From JABCPE02 sp963520375 (lineage in GTDB: Bacteria > Bacteroidota > Bacteroidia > Flavobacteriales > Weeksellaceae), in the NCBI GenBank assembly GCA_963520375.1, contig CAUQQF010000002.1:89087-153086 (forward strand): DNA of 64,000 bases, written 5' to 3'. Numbering within the stretch: the first letter of the stretch is position 1; every line of letters begins with the position of its first letter. This document shows, piece after piece, positions 43,347-51,366 of this stretch. The translations under genes and the position numbers were made by a program. A model generated the notes under the pieces. That model saw only the letters and a list, made by a program, of their open reading frames with translations. It made no database searches and had not been told where the DNA came from.

Positions 43347-44480
43347 TTACAATCTTTGCTTCAGCTGAGGTATGATTTGGTCTTTCCATTCATAAAAATC
43401 TCCAGCAAGGATATGTTCTCTGGCGGTTCTTACCAAATCTAAATAAAATGCCAAGTTATGAATGGAAGCAATCTGTTTTGCTAAATATTCTTTCGCTATG
43501 AAAAGATGTCTTACATAGGCTTTGCTGTATTCTCTATCCACGAAACTTGTCCCAAATTCATCCAGCGGCGAAAAATCATCTTTCCATTTTTGGTTTTTCA
43601 TGTTCATCACACCATTCCAAGTGAAAAGCATAGCGTTTCTGGCATTTCGTGTCGGCATTACGCAATCCATCATATCAATTCCCAGCCCAATGCTTTCTAG
43701 GATATTCCAAGGCGTCCCAACGCCCATAAGGTATCGTGGTTTTTCTTTTGGGAGAATGTCTGTAACGATGTCTGTAATTTCGTACATTATTTCTTCTGGT
43801 TCTCCCACAGAAAGCCCTCCGATGGCATTTCCTACAGCTCCTGCTTCTGAGATGACTTCGGCAGAGATTTTTCTAAGGTCGTGATAGACAGAGCCTTGAA
43901 CAATCGGGAATAAATTCTGCTGATGTCCGTAGAGTTCTTTATTTGCTGATGTCCAGTCAATACATCTTTTCAGCCAGCGGTGTGTAAGCTCCATGGATTC
44001 TTTGGCTTGGTTGTACTCGCATGGGTAAGGAGTACATTCATCAAAAGCCATGAAGATATCCGCTCCTATTTGTCGCTGGATTTCCATTGATTTTTCAGGA
44101 GAGATAAAATGATAGCTTCCGTCTATATGGGATTTGAATTTTACGCCTTCTTCGGTCATTTTTCTGCTTGCAGCGAGAGAAAATACCTGATAACCACCGC
44201 TGTCGGTAAGAATAGGTCTGTCCCAGTTCATGAACTGATGCAGTCCGCCTGCTTTCTGCATAATCTCCATTCCTGGGCGGAGATACAGATGGTAGGTGTT
44301 TCCTAAGATGATTTGTGCTTTTATATCTTCTTTTAGTTCGCGCTGATGTACGGTTTTTACACTTGCCACAGTTCCCACAGGCATAAAAATAGGAGTTTGT
44401 ATTTCTCCGTGGTCTGTGGTTATTTTCCCTGCGCGGGCTTTTCCAGTGGTAGTTTTTTCAACTTCAAAAAAATTCTTCAT
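43347..44480 (-). CDS. tgt: tRNA-guanine transglycosylase, without zinc-binding cysteines
   Basis: 377 residues. Active-site motifs LTDSGGYQVFSL (general-acid/base Asp D93), GGLSVGEP, and MDCVMPTRNARN (nucleophile D272) are intact, so exchange of G34 for preQ1 in queuosine biosynthesis is expected. The structural zinc motif, usually CxCxxC followed by a distant His, is absent: residues 307-320 read DEFGTSFVDREYSK, with Gly, Ser and Asp in place of the three cysteines, although H341 remains. I believe this is a lineage trait rather than damage. It sits in a run with a DUF4296 lipoprotein and a glycosyltransferase. Confidence 0.95.
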   Translation of the reverse strand: MKNFFEVEKTTTGKARAGKITTDHGEIQTPIFMPVGTVASVKTVHQRELKEDIKAQIILGNTYHLYLRPGMEIMQKAGGLHQFMNWDRPILTDSGGYQVFSLAASRKMTEEGVKFKSHIDGSYHFISPEKSMEIQRQIGADIFMAFDECTPYPCEYNQAKESMELTHRWLKRCIDWTSANKELYGHQQNLFPIVQGSVYHDLRKISAEVISEAGAVGNAIGGLSVGEPEEIMYEITDIVTDILPKEKPRYLMGVGTPWNILESIGLGIDMMDCVMPTRNARNAMLFTWNGVMNMKNQKWKDDFSPLDEFGTSFVDREYSKAYVRHLFIAKEYLAKQIASIHNLAFYLDLVRTAREHILAGDFYEWKDQIIPQLKQRL

Positions 44481-44491
44481 AGAGGAATATT

Positions 44492-44851
44492 TTATTGTTT
44501 AGGATTGTCTTCGAATTTGTTTTTCTTTAAATATTCTTTCATTTTCGGGTCTTTCTCCAAAATTATTTTTTTTGCATTGTCATATATTTCATTCAGACTT
44601 TTGGAGTCAAGGATATAATAATTATAACTATCTTTAAAATCACGAGCCGAAATATGATGCTTTTTCAAAACAAAAAGATTGGCATCTTCCAAGTTCATTT
44701 TGGGCTGAATCACATAGGCCTGCTCATAGATGGCAAAATCTGCTATAACTTCTGATAGTTTTTCTTTACTGATGAGGTTTTTGGGCTTTTCGGCAGAATT
44801 ATTACAAGAAAATAACGCCAGAAAAAGAACTATTACAAAGATTTTTTTCAT
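44492..44851 (-). CDS. DUF4296 lipoprotein
   Basis: 119 residues with lipobox LFSC (C16). The mature part is helical: LISKEKLSEVIADFAIYEQAYVI and FKDSYNYYILDSKSLNEIYDNA match the DUF4296 pattern that is restricted to Bacteroidota. Function unknown; likely periplasmic, anchored in the inner or outer membrane. It sits 11 nt upstream of tgt and only 2 nt after the glycosyltransferase stop, hence one operon. Confidence 0.85.
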   Translation of the reverse strand: MKKIFVIVLFLALFSCNNSAEKPKNLISKEKLSEVIADFAIYEQAYVIQPKMNLEDANLFVLKKHHISARDFKDSYNYYILDSKSLNEIYDNAKKIILEKDPKMKEYLKKNKFEDNPKQ

Positions 44852-44853
44852 AG

Positions 44854-45570
44854 TTATAAAGTTCCGAATAATGATTTTAATTTTAATTTAATAACACCAA
44901 AAATGGCTTCGGTGATGATGCCGCCGTTCATTTTGGATTCTCCCTGCGTCCTGTCAGTAAAGATGATGGGAATTTCTACTAATTTTAGACCTTTTTTGTA
45001 TGCGCGATATTTCATCTCAACCTGAAAACCATAGCCTTTTAATCTGATTTTGTCTAAACCAATGTTTTCCAACGCTTTTCTTGAAAAACAAACAAAACCA
45101 GCCGTGGTGTCATGAATAGGAATTCCTAAAATAAATCGCACATATTTAGACGCGAAATAAGACAGCAGCACCCTGCTCATGGGCCAGTTGACCACATTCA
45201 CGCCCTTGCAGTATCTAGAACCAATGGACATATCGGCATTTTGGCAGGCTTCCAATAATTTTGGTAAGTCATTGGGATTGTGTGAGAAATCGGCATCCAT
45301 CTCAAAAATATAATCATAATTGTGACGAAGCGCCCAGCCAAAGCCATGCAGATAAGCCTTTCCTAAACCATTTTTAGCTTTTCTAACGCTCAAATGAAGA
45401 TGTGCAGGAAACTCATTTTGAAGGGTTTTTACAATCTCCGCAGTGCCGTCAGGAGAGGAATCGTCCACGACTAAAATATGAAAATCTTGTCCCAAAGAAA
45501 ATATAGCCGAAATAATATCTCGGATATTTTCTTTCTCGTTGTAAGTAGGGATAATAACTAACTTTTTCAT
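44854..45570 (-). CDS. Polyprenol-phosphate mannosyltransferase-like GT2
   Basis: 238 residues, the length of the catalytic domain of bacterial dolichol/polyprenol-phosphate mannose synthases. Motifs are VIIPTYNEKENI (donor binding), HILVVDDSSPDGT, FEMDADFSHNP (DxD metal-binding), GSRYCKG and TQGESKM. There is no C-terminal GtrA or membrane region. It would transfer a hexose from GDP- or UDP-sugar to undecaprenyl phosphate for periplasmic glycosylation or lipid modification (inferred). A -7 motif TATATTTG (minus, 45584-45591) lies 13 nt upstream of the start. Confidence 0.88.
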   Translation of the reverse strand: MKKLVIIPTYNEKENIRDIISAIFSLGQDFHILVVDDSSPDGTAEIVKTLQNEFPAHLHLSVRKAKNGLGKAYLHGFGWALRHNYDYIFEMDADFSHNPNDLPKLLEACQNADMSIGSRYCKGVNVVNWPMSRVLLSYFASKYVRFILGIPIHDTTAGFVCFSRKALENIGLDKIRLKGYGFQVEMKYRAYKKGLKLVEIPIIFTDRTQGESKMNGGIITEAIFGVIKLKLKSLFGTL

Positions 45571-45656
45571 TCAGAATAAGGTGCAAATATAATCTTTTTT
45601 AAATCTTCAGGTTTAAAAATAATATAAAACCTTATTTTTGTTGAAAATTTTTTTGA

Positions 45657-46298
45657 GTGGTTAGAATTGTTGAAAACCATGATTGGGTTATTTTTACCCT
45701 TCTTGGGCTAGGAGTAGTATATTTGATTTTGTTTAACTGGGTACAGAAAGAGGTTTCTTTTAGGGAATATCTTTTGCAGTCTTATGGAGAGGCTCAGAAC
45801 AATCTGCTCAGCTGGATATTTGTCAGTTGTGTGTTTATTGTCAGCCAAGCTCTTTTGTTGGCTCAGTATATTCCTATTGTTCCTCGTTATGTATCGGACA
45901 ATGATATTTCGGGCTGGGTTCCTAATAAGATAGGATTTATGATAATAATCCTGAGTGCTTATTATTTACTAAAAGCGCTCATTACTTTATTGTTTTATAG
46001 AGCGGTTACCCGACCTAAAAAATGGATGGTTCTGGGATTCATTGCTCAGCGGTTTTATTTTGTAGAATCTCTTTTAATAATGCTGGCTGTAATTGTCCAT
46101 TACTACTTAGGAGTTGATAAGCAGCGGGTTTACCTTGTGTATGTAATTACAGGATTGGTCTTTTTTGTCATAAAAAATATATGTTATTTTCTCCATAAAG
46201 AAAAGCCTTTGCCAGAGGAGTGGTATTATAAAATTTTGTATATTTGCACGCTCCAAATTTTGCCTATGCTGGCGGTTTGGAAGTTTGTATTTTTATGA
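45657..46298 (+). CDS. DUF4271 membrane protein (GTG start)
   Basis: 213 residues, starting GTG at 45657; an in-frame stop directly precedes it, so no longer form is possible. The opening VRIVENHDWVIFTLLGLGVVYLI and about six hydrophobic segments fit DUF4271, a Bacteroidota family commonly found upstream of the hemD-type gene, as here. Function unknown, inner membrane. TATTTTTG at 45633-45640 could be the -7 element. Confidence 0.83.
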   Translation: MVRIVENHDWVIFTLLGLGVVYLILFNWVQKEVSFREYLLQSYGEAQNNLLSWIFVSCVFIVSQALLLAQYIPIVPRYVSDNDISGWVPNKIGFMIIILSAYYLLKALITLLFYRAVTRPKKWMVLGFIAQRFYFVESLLIMLAVIVHYYLGVDKQRVYLVYVITGLVFFVIKNICYFLHKEKPLPEEWYYKILYICTLQILPMLAVWKFVFL

Positions 46299-46312
46299 AC
46301 CTATAAGGATAA

Positions 46313-47056
46313 ATGATGAAAGTAAGGTCAATATTGGTATCACAACCGGCACCAAGTGCAGAATCTTCTCCATATTTGGAGCTTTTAAAAAGGGAAAAAA
46401 TAAAGGTGGATTTCCATTCCTTTATACAAGTAGCGGGAGTAGATGCAAGGGAGTTCAGACAGCAGAAAATAGATATTTCACAGTATACAGGGATAATATT
46501 CACGAGTAGAGGAGCTATAGACCACTATTTCAGATTGGCAGAAGAGCTTCGTTTCCAAGTGCCGGACAGCATGAGATACATCTGTCAATCTGAAGCTGTT
46601 GCAAACTATTTGCAAAAACATATTGTTTACAGAAAGAGAAAGATAAGTTTTGGAGAGAAAACAGTGGCGGATATGCTGCCTTTGTTCAAAAAATTTCCAG
46701 ATGAAAAATACCTCCTGCCATGTTCTGATGTGATGGGAGATGATATCCCTAAGGTTTTGGACAGTTCTGGAATAGACTGGACGAAAGCGGTGATGTACAA
46801 AACCGTAAGCAGTGATCTGTCTGATGTCAAACTTAAGGACTATGACATGCTGGTGTTTTTCAGTCCGCAGGGAATAAAATCTTTATTCAAGAATTTTGAA
46901 GATTTTAAACAAGGAGATAAAAAAATAGGCGTTTTTGGTGAGGGAACCAGACTGGCTGCGGAAGAAGCAGGATTGCGCGTGGATGTAATGGCGCCTACAA
47001 AGGAAACTCCTTCTATGGCTATGGCAATAGAAAAATATATTGCAAATAGTAAATAA
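46313..47056 (+). CDS. hemD: Uroporphyrinogen-III synthase
   Basis: 247 residues. It has the two-domain alpha/beta form of HemD with ILVSQPAPSAES at the N-terminus, IIFTSRGAIDHYF (the conserved T/S-S-xxA region), YLLPCSDVMGDDIP, and DMLVFFSPQGIKSLF with GEGTRLAAEEAG in the second half. Conservation within this family is low, so assignment rests on this motif series and the DUF4271 neighbour. The enzyme closes hydroxymethylbilane to uroporphyrinogen III for heme and siroheme. Confidence 0.87.
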   Translation: MMKVRSILVSQPAPSAESSPYLELLKREKIKVDFHSFIQVAGVDAREFRQQKIDISQYTGIIFTSRGAIDHYFRLAEELRFQVPDSMRYICQSEAVANYLQKHIVYRKRKISFGEKTVADMLPLFKKFPDEKYLLPCSDVMGDDIPKVLDSSGIDWTKAVMYKTVSSDLSDVKLKDYDMLVFFSPQGIKSLFKNFEDFKQGDKKIGVFGEGTRLAAEEAGLRVDVMAPTKETPSMAMAIEKYIANSK

Positions 47057-47139
47057 ATAGCTAAGATTATTTTATTTGTGCTATTCTATTTCCTATGAAA
47101 TGATGGATAAAAGGATGACTAAACGAACGCTTTGAAATA

Positions 47140-49077
47140 ATGAAAAACCTTCGGATAACAGAGTATAAAGTTCTCTTTTACAGATTGTTTTTAGTATATC
47201 TGTTTTATTTTTTTGTACGCCTTACCTTTTACGGATTTAATAAGGAATATCTTTCCGTTTCGGGGGTTGGAGACTTTTTTCGATTGGCTTTCTATGGTCT
47301 TCTTTTTGATACGGCGGCCATTATTTATATTAATTTATTGTTTATTTTCCTGAGCATAATTCCAATTCTTATCAATACGAAACCCAAATACCAAAAAGTG
47401 CTGTTTTGGGTGTATTTTCTGTTTAATATTCCTGCTTATATGCTCAATTTTGTAGATACGGCATATTTTTCTTATAATAAAACGCGCCTTACTACTAATG
47501 ACTGGGGGCTGATTCAAAATGAAAACAACCCTATCGGTCTTTTGGGCGGGTTTTTAGTGCAGTATAGAATGATATTCTTAAGTTTCTTGCTTTTATGTGG
47601 ATTATGGATTTTTCTTTATAGAAAGGTGGGAATTGCTGAACAGCGTATTCTTAATAGGAAAAAGTACTTTATTACCTCTATTATTGTTATTGTAATGTTT
47701 GTACCTACCTTAATCTTCGGAATACGCGGAATGTCTTTTAAAAGAGGGGTTGTTCCACTTACTGTAATGGACGCTAATAAGTATGCAGAAGATATTTCTC
47801 AAGTAAATATTTTACTAAATACTCCATTTACTATTTTTCGTACGATGGGTAAAAATAAAGGTTTTCAAGAATATAAATTTACAACACAAGATTATATTAC
47901 AGAGAACATTAAACCCATAAAACAGTATAATCGCCAAGTTCTTGAAAAACCAAATGTTGTTCTGATTATTCTTGAAGGAATGGGAGCAGAGTATTTTGGA
48001 ATAATGAACAAAAACACCAATATTCCTAATTATAAATCTTATACACCATTTCTGGATTCTTTGGCTCAGCAGGGTTTCTATTTCACAAATATCTATTCCA
48101 ATAGCATCCATTCTATTGAGGGAATCTCTGCCGTAACAGCAGGTATGCCCACTTTTGAAAAGGCTTTTGTGCAGTCTGCTTATTCACAGAGAAAACTATC
48201 ATCAGTTGCTAATATAGCACGAAAATTGGGCTATCAAACAATGTTTGCCCATGGAGCGACCAATGGTTCTATGAATTTTAATGGATTTACTAAACAGATA
48301 GGATATGAATCTTATTTAGGGCGCACAGAATTTAACGATGAGCGTTTTTATAATGGCAGCTGGGGAATAGATGATGAACCTTTCTTACAATATTTCGCTA
48401 AAGAAGTAAACAAGATGCACTCTCCTTTTTTAGCAACGGTTTTTACACTTTCTTCTCATGACCCATATACCGTGCCGGAGAAATATAAAAACCGCTTTAA
48501 TAGAGGAGATATGCCAATGCATAATGTAGTGGAGTATACCGATTTTTCTATAAAAAAATTCTTTGAAACGGTGCAGAAAGAAGAATGGTATCACAATACT
48601 ATCTTTGTTATTATTCCGGATCATACCATTAAAAATTTTTATGGTTATTATAGCCAAAAAATACCGCATTATAAAATACCCATTATCCTTTTTAGTCCTA
48701 ATAAAAACCTTATCCCACAAGGGACTTCCGATGTGTTAGGACAGCAAATAGATATTTTTCCAACAATTGTTGATCTGATTGGATACCAAAAACCTTTCCG
48801 CTCGTGGGGGCGTAGTTTAATGTCTGATAAAAACGAGACGCCTCGTGCTTTTGTTACCAATACCAATTTTTACCAGCTTATTCAGGGGAATTATATTTAT
48901 GTTTTGGATACTAAGGGAGAAACCATTGGTATCTATGACAAGGAAGATATCAATCTTACTAAGAATCTTAAAGACAAACCGCTTAATAATGAAATGAAAA
49001 AAGGCGTTGCTGATATGCGGGCATTTATGCAGGATTTTATGGATAGAATTATTAATGATAAGTTGGATAACCACTAA
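47140..49077 (+). CDS. LtaS-like phosphoglycerol transferase family protein 1
   Basis: 645 residues. Five predicted N-terminal membrane helices (to about 190) precede a periplasmic alkaline-phosphatase-superfamily domain. Metal/active-site pieces are VVLIILEGMGAEYFG (Glu ligand), HSIEGISAV (nucleophile Ser S325), HGATNGSMNFNG and PDHTIKNFYG (D-H pair). The LtaS and MdoB enzymes use Thr at this position; Ser is found in many Bacteroidota homologues. It probably transfers a phosphoglycerol or phosphoethanolamine-like group to a surface glycolipid, since teichoic acid itself is absent in Gram-negatives (inference). A paralogue with Thr is at 61092. Confidence 0.85.
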   Translation: MKNLRITEYKVLFYRLFLVYLFYFFVRLTFYGFNKEYLSVSGVGDFFRLAFYGLLFDTAAIIYINLLFIFLSIIPILINTKPKYQKVLFWVYFLFNIPAYMLNFVDTAYFSYNKTRLTTNDWGLIQNENNPIGLLGGFLVQYRMIFLSFLLLCGLWIFLYRKVGIAEQRILNRKKYFITSIIVIVMFVPTLIFGIRGMSFKRGVVPLTVMDANKYAEDISQVNILLNTPFTIFRTMGKNKGFQEYKFTTQDYITENIKPIKQYNRQVLEKPNVVLIILEGMGAEYFGIMNKNTNIPNYKSYTPFLDSLAQQGFYFTNIYSNSIHSIEGISAVTAGMPTFEKAFVQSAYSQRKLSSVANIARKLGYQTMFAHGATNGSMNFNGFTKQIGYESYLGRTEFNDERFYNGSWGIDDEPFLQYFAKEVNKMHSPFLATVFTLSSHDPYTVPEKYKNRFNRGDMPMHNVVEYTDFSIKKFFETVQKEEWYHNTIFVIIPDHTIKNFYGYYSQKIPHYKIPIILFSPNKNLIPQGTSDVLGQQIDIFPTIVDLIGYQKPFRSWGRSLMSDKNETPRAFVTNTNFYQLIQGNYIYVLDTKGETIGIYDKEDINLTKNLKDKPLNNEMKKGVADMRAFMQDFMDRIINDKLDNH

Positions 49078-49102
49078 GAAAGTTGAGCGGATTTACCATT
49101 AA

Positions 49103-49753
49103 ATCAAAAAAAGAATAAAAGCATTAGTCATCGGTGCTACGGGAGCGACAGGAAAGGAGTTGGTCGCACAGCTGTTAGAAGATGAGGCTTTTACGGATGT
49201 GCATATTTTCGTGCGCAGGGCTTATAATTGTCAAAATCCCAAGCTATACACACATATTATTGATTTTGAAAAACCACAAACATGGGCGGCTTTGCTTCAT
49301 GGTGATGTGGCTTTCTCTTGTCTTGGGATTACTCTTGCACAAGCAGGAAGCAAAGAGGCGCAGTGGCAGGTAGATTACGATTATCAGCTACATTTTGCGG
49401 AAAACTGCAGTAAAAATCATGTCAAAACCTTTGTGCTGGTATCCGCAGCAAGGGCAGATGCAAAGTCTGCTATATACTACTCTAAAATGAAAGGCATGCT
49501 GGAAGATGTTGTAAAAAAACTCCCTTTTGACCGACTTTTTATTTTACAGCCATCTATTTTGGAAAGAAATGATTCCAGCCGTTTAGGAGAAAATTTCAGC
49601 CTTAAAGCCATCAAATTATTCAATAAAATAGGACTATTCCGTAAATACCGCCCGATATCCACAGCTGTATTAGCCCAAAAGATGATAAAACTTGCCAAAA
49701 CAGAGCAAAAAGGCATAAAGACCATTGCCTTGGAGCAGATATTCAAGGTGTGA
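49103..49753 (+). CDS. NAD(P)-binding Rossmann-fold oxidoreductase; probable non-canonical start codon
   Basis: The frame begins after a stop at 49100-49102 and contains KALVIGATGATGKELVAQLL, the glycine-rich dinucleotide motif, before any ATG, GTG or TTG codon except a TTG inside the helix at 49160. A start at ATC (49103) or ATA (49115) is needed to include the motif, giving 216 or 212 residues. Atypical short-chain dehydrogenases/NmrA-like proteins begin with this motif, and VSAARADAKSAIYYSKMKGMLED carries the YxxxK pair. ATG mutated to ATC is one explanation. Possibly NAD(P)-dependent, substrate unknown. Confidence 0.75.
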   Translation: MKKRIKALVIGATGATGKELVAQLLEDEAFTDVHIFVRRAYNCQNPKLYTHIIDFEKPQTWAALLHGDVAFSCLGITLAQAGSKEAQWQVDYDYQLHFAENCSKNHVKTFVLVSAARADAKSAIYYSKMKGMLEDVVKKLPFDRLFILQPSILERNDSSRLGENFSLKAIKLFNKIGLFRKYRPISTAVLAQKMIKLAKTEQKGIKTIALEQIFKV

Positions 49754-49772
49754 AGTTTCTTTTAAGTCTGTT

Positions 49773-51081
49773 TTAAAAACGAAATTTACCCAAAATCTTA
49801 CTGAAAACAGCAGCTGTCACAAAGACAATAAATGAAGGAAGAAGCCATTCTAAGTTGTAATCGTTTAGCGGCAGATGTTCCTTCCAGTCGTATAGATGGT
49901 GCATTTCGGTTCCCATATTCCTTAAACTTGAAATAAGTGAAAGCAAAGCCGTGGTCAAGATGCTCATAATGTAAGGCAGTCGGCTGCTCACGAACCTTTC
50001 AAACAAAAGTACATATAAAATAAGCGTAAAAACAATAGGGTAGATAAACAGCAAGATATGTATAGCATAGTCTATAATGCTGTCTACACTATTGATGGAA
50101 AGCACAGCCGAAATAAGAGAGCTTGCTATCACTCCTGTCTTATAGGAAATAAAGTTTTGAGTCAATTCTTCAAAAAAGCCCCTACTGCCGAAGTCAGTGC
50201 AATAGCAGTCGTTAGACAAGCCAAAGCAATCGCTATGGCAATACTGATGCTTCCCCAGCGACCTAATATAGAATGTGAAATATGCAGCAGCAGATCCGTG
50301 CGGGAGACTTGTTTGCTCAGCGGATAAGCGGATAATCAGTTACTGCTCCCAGATAAATAAGCCCGCCGTAGATAACCAGCAGACAAAGAGTAGAGACTGC
50401 TCCCGCGAAAAAGGTTACAGAAGTCCGCTCATGGCGTTTAGTGTAGCCCTTGTCCGTTACCGCCTTGATGATGATGCCTGCAAATATCACCGAAGCCAAA
50501 ACATCCAAAGTCTGGTAGCCTTCAGTAAAACCAAAAATAAAACTCTCGGCAGAAGTATGCGTGGCAGGTGTTTCAGCAGAGGGAGCTTGCAAAATGCCCA
50601 ATACTATCAATAAAGCCAAAACAACCAAAAGAAAAGGCGTTAAAAATTTACCAATAATATCTACAATCTTTGACTTTGAAAGAGAAAGAGCCAGCACCAA
50701 TCCAAAGAAAATCACAGCAAACACCTTTTTTGACAAACTCGGAAATAAAGGTTCTATACCAACCTCAAATGTCGTAGCAGCAGTGCGCGGAATAGCTACC
50801 AAAGGGCCTATACATAGAATAACTAGTAAAGTAATAATTTTAATAAGCAGCGGATGTGTTTTCTGCCTTAAGTCCGTAAAGTTTGTACCTGCTTTCGCCA
50901 CCATCAGCACCCCCAGAAAAGGAGCAATAATAGCTGTAATAAAAAAGCCAGCCAATGCTATCAGCCATTCACTTCCTGTCTCCAAACCTATAAAAGGAGG
51001 CAGAATAAGATTTCCAGCACCAAAAAACATCGCAAACAAGGCAAACCCAACCATAATAATAGTATTCAGCTTTGATTTCAT
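49773..51081 (-). pseudogene. brnQ: Branched-chain amino acid carrier BrnQ, frameshifted twice
   Basis: The 5' fragment (51081 to 50317) and 3' fragment (50219 to 49773) together with the intervening frame (LSKQVSRTDLLLHISHSILG...) reconstruct a complete BrnQ/LIVCS carrier of about 433 residues, starting MKSKLNTIIMVGFALFAMFFGAGN. Two lesions are visible. An 8-bp tandem duplication (50320-50327 and 50328-50335) shifts the frame after TDYPL. A T-run on the coding strand (50172-50177) has six T where seven restore the family frame (AVGAFFEEL). The protein is normally a 12-helix Na+ (or H+)-coupled importer of Leu, Ile and Val. Two independent frameshifts argue for inactivation, though sequencing error cannot be ruled out for the homopolymer. 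Confidence 0.85.
50320..50335. repeat. 8-bp tandem duplication inside brnQ
   Basis: GCGGATAA is repeated directly, 50320-50327 and 50328-50335. Removing one copy restores the carrier's frame across TDYPLSKQ. It is a two-copy slippage product, or a switch if copy number changes. Confidence 0.9.
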
Positions 51082-51336
51082 AAGTTTTTACAGAAAAAAG
51101 TAAAAAAAGAAGCAACTAAAAGCAAATAATGTAACAAATAAAGGTATTATCTTTCAAAAAAACAAATTTTATTTAAAATACATCACATTTTATAAATAAA
51201 AAAGAAGAAATATAAATTTTTTATTAAAATAATTGAAAAACTTTCAGTTCCTTATATTTTTAATCAAAATCTTTTAATAACTATTGCTGAAGGATTTTTT
51301 GATAAAACTATTGAAAATTGAATGAAAACCTTTCAC

Positions 51337-51344
51337 TATCTTTG
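51337..51344 (+). promoter_or_regulatory. -7 element of oligopeptidase B promoter
   Basis: TATCTTTG fits TAnnTTTG, 22 nt before the start codon; TTG sequences upstream (51311 and 51318) are spaced 23 and 16 nt away. The 285-nt gap to brnQ is otherwise featureless AT-rich DNA that probably also holds the divergent brnQ promoter. Confidence 0.5.
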
Positions 51345-51366
51345 TCGCCTTTAAAGGTTAAAACCT

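Noticed and set aside
51082..51366. Small RNA or leader peptide in the brnQ to ptrB gap
   Set aside because: Very AT-rich with no clear hairpin plus T-run or conserved ORF; only promoter-like elements could be supported.
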